5,550 bases of DNA, taken from positions 1 through 5,550 of the forward strand of contig JBJENW010000380.1 in NCBI GenBank assembly GCA_051880395.1, given 5' to 3'. The translations under genes and the position numbers were made by a program. The notes below the pieces were generated by a model. It did no database searches. It was not told the DNA's origin and saw only the letters and a program-made list of their open reading frames with translations. Source of the DNA: JBJENW01 sp051880395. GTDB taxonomy: Bacteria; Bacillota; Clostridia; Lachnospirales; Lachnospiraceae. Positions 5,353-5,550 of this stretch are shown here, piece by piece. Each line of letters opens with the position of its first letter. Within the stretch, counting starts at the first letter, position 1.

Positions 5353-5550
5353 TACGTTCCGTCTGCAACACTTTTTCACCCAAGAAACAGATCTCAGCCT
5401 ACCGCATCCAATACACAGTTTCCGGGATACGGGCAGGCGTAGAACACGGGGCGGCATCTTACAGAGTGGCTTTGACAGAAATGATAGTAAGTTTTGACGG
5501 GCAGTTCTGCGATGCCTTTGCTGTTTTTTGACCGTTGGACAACCGGTGCA
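5353..5550 (+). repeat. Third, diverged repeat copy (copy C), cut by the window end
   Basis: Same orientation as copy A. It matches the reverse complement of copy B in order: outer edge ACGTTCCGTCTGCAAC, then ATCTCAGCCTACCG, ATACACAGTTTCCGG (5411-5425), GGCTTTGACAGAAATG (5468-5483) and the 20-bp block 5508-5527. It is strongly diverged at 5426-5465, where A and B are identical. Judging from the A/B unit it would be the left half of a second hairpin whose partner lies beyond the window. Confidence 0.75.

Larger units (their letters stand above)
4580..5550. other. Gene-free, repeat-rich intergenic region
   Basis: No open frame here has a family signature together with a Shine-Dalgarno start. 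The frames that cross it simply read through the inverted repeat on either strand. Contents in order: topB upstream DNA (to about 4650), two small palindromes (4655-4694), the long inverted repeat (4697-5097), an A/T-rich stretch (about 5160-5350) with one weak stem-loop, and a further repeat copy to the window end. Composition changes sharply: the 42-bp block 4747-4788 has 29 G/C, while the 5160-5350 stretch is strongly A/T-rich. Confidence 0.7.

Noticed and set aside
4580..5550. tRNA, CRISPR array or insertion sequence in the gene-free region
   Set aside because: No cloverleaf or TPsiC-like box, no regularly spaced short repeats with spacers, and no transposase frame were seen. The repeats are long inverted arms instead.

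Overview
The window looks like a chromosomal segment from a low-to-moderate GC Firmicute, most likely a gut-type Clostridia/Lachnospiraceae relative. The evidence is strong AGGAGG-type Shine-Dalgarno sites, a Bacillus/Clostridium-style 727-residue topoisomerase III, and A/T-rich intergenic DNA. The genus cannot be fixed from sequence alone. No phage, CRISPR, transposase, rRNA or tRNA gene was recognised.

Left part (1-1469): an HD-domain nucleotidase-like hydrolase on the minus strand and an Sfp-type 4'-phosphopantetheinyl transferase on the plus strand are divergently transcribed. Their shared leader carries a candidate promoter for each direction. A perfect 19-bp palindrome (695-713) sits at both predicted start sites and is a candidate shared operator.

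Middle part (1451-4510): the minus strand carries topB (DNA topoisomerase III) followed by a MYG1-family DHH-like hydrolase/exonuclease gene. The MYG1 ribosome binding site overlaps the topB stop codon, so the two are almost certainly one translationally coupled operon. The 3' end of the MYG1 gene overlaps the 3' end of the transferase gene by 19 bp, tail to tail, leaving no room for an intergenic terminator.

Right part (4580-5550): about 970 bases with no convincing gene, dominated by repeats. A roughly 400-bp imperfect inverted repeat (4697-5097) has arms of about 190-195 bp with several long perfectly paired blocks and a 13-nt loop. A third, diverged copy of the arm (5353 to the window end) runs off the edge, and a short fragment resembling its outer edge lies at about 5148-5180. 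Two 15-19 bp palindromes flank the left arm. This dispersed fold-back repeat family is the least explained part of the window and the main candidate for something undescribed. The four protein genes belong to known families.
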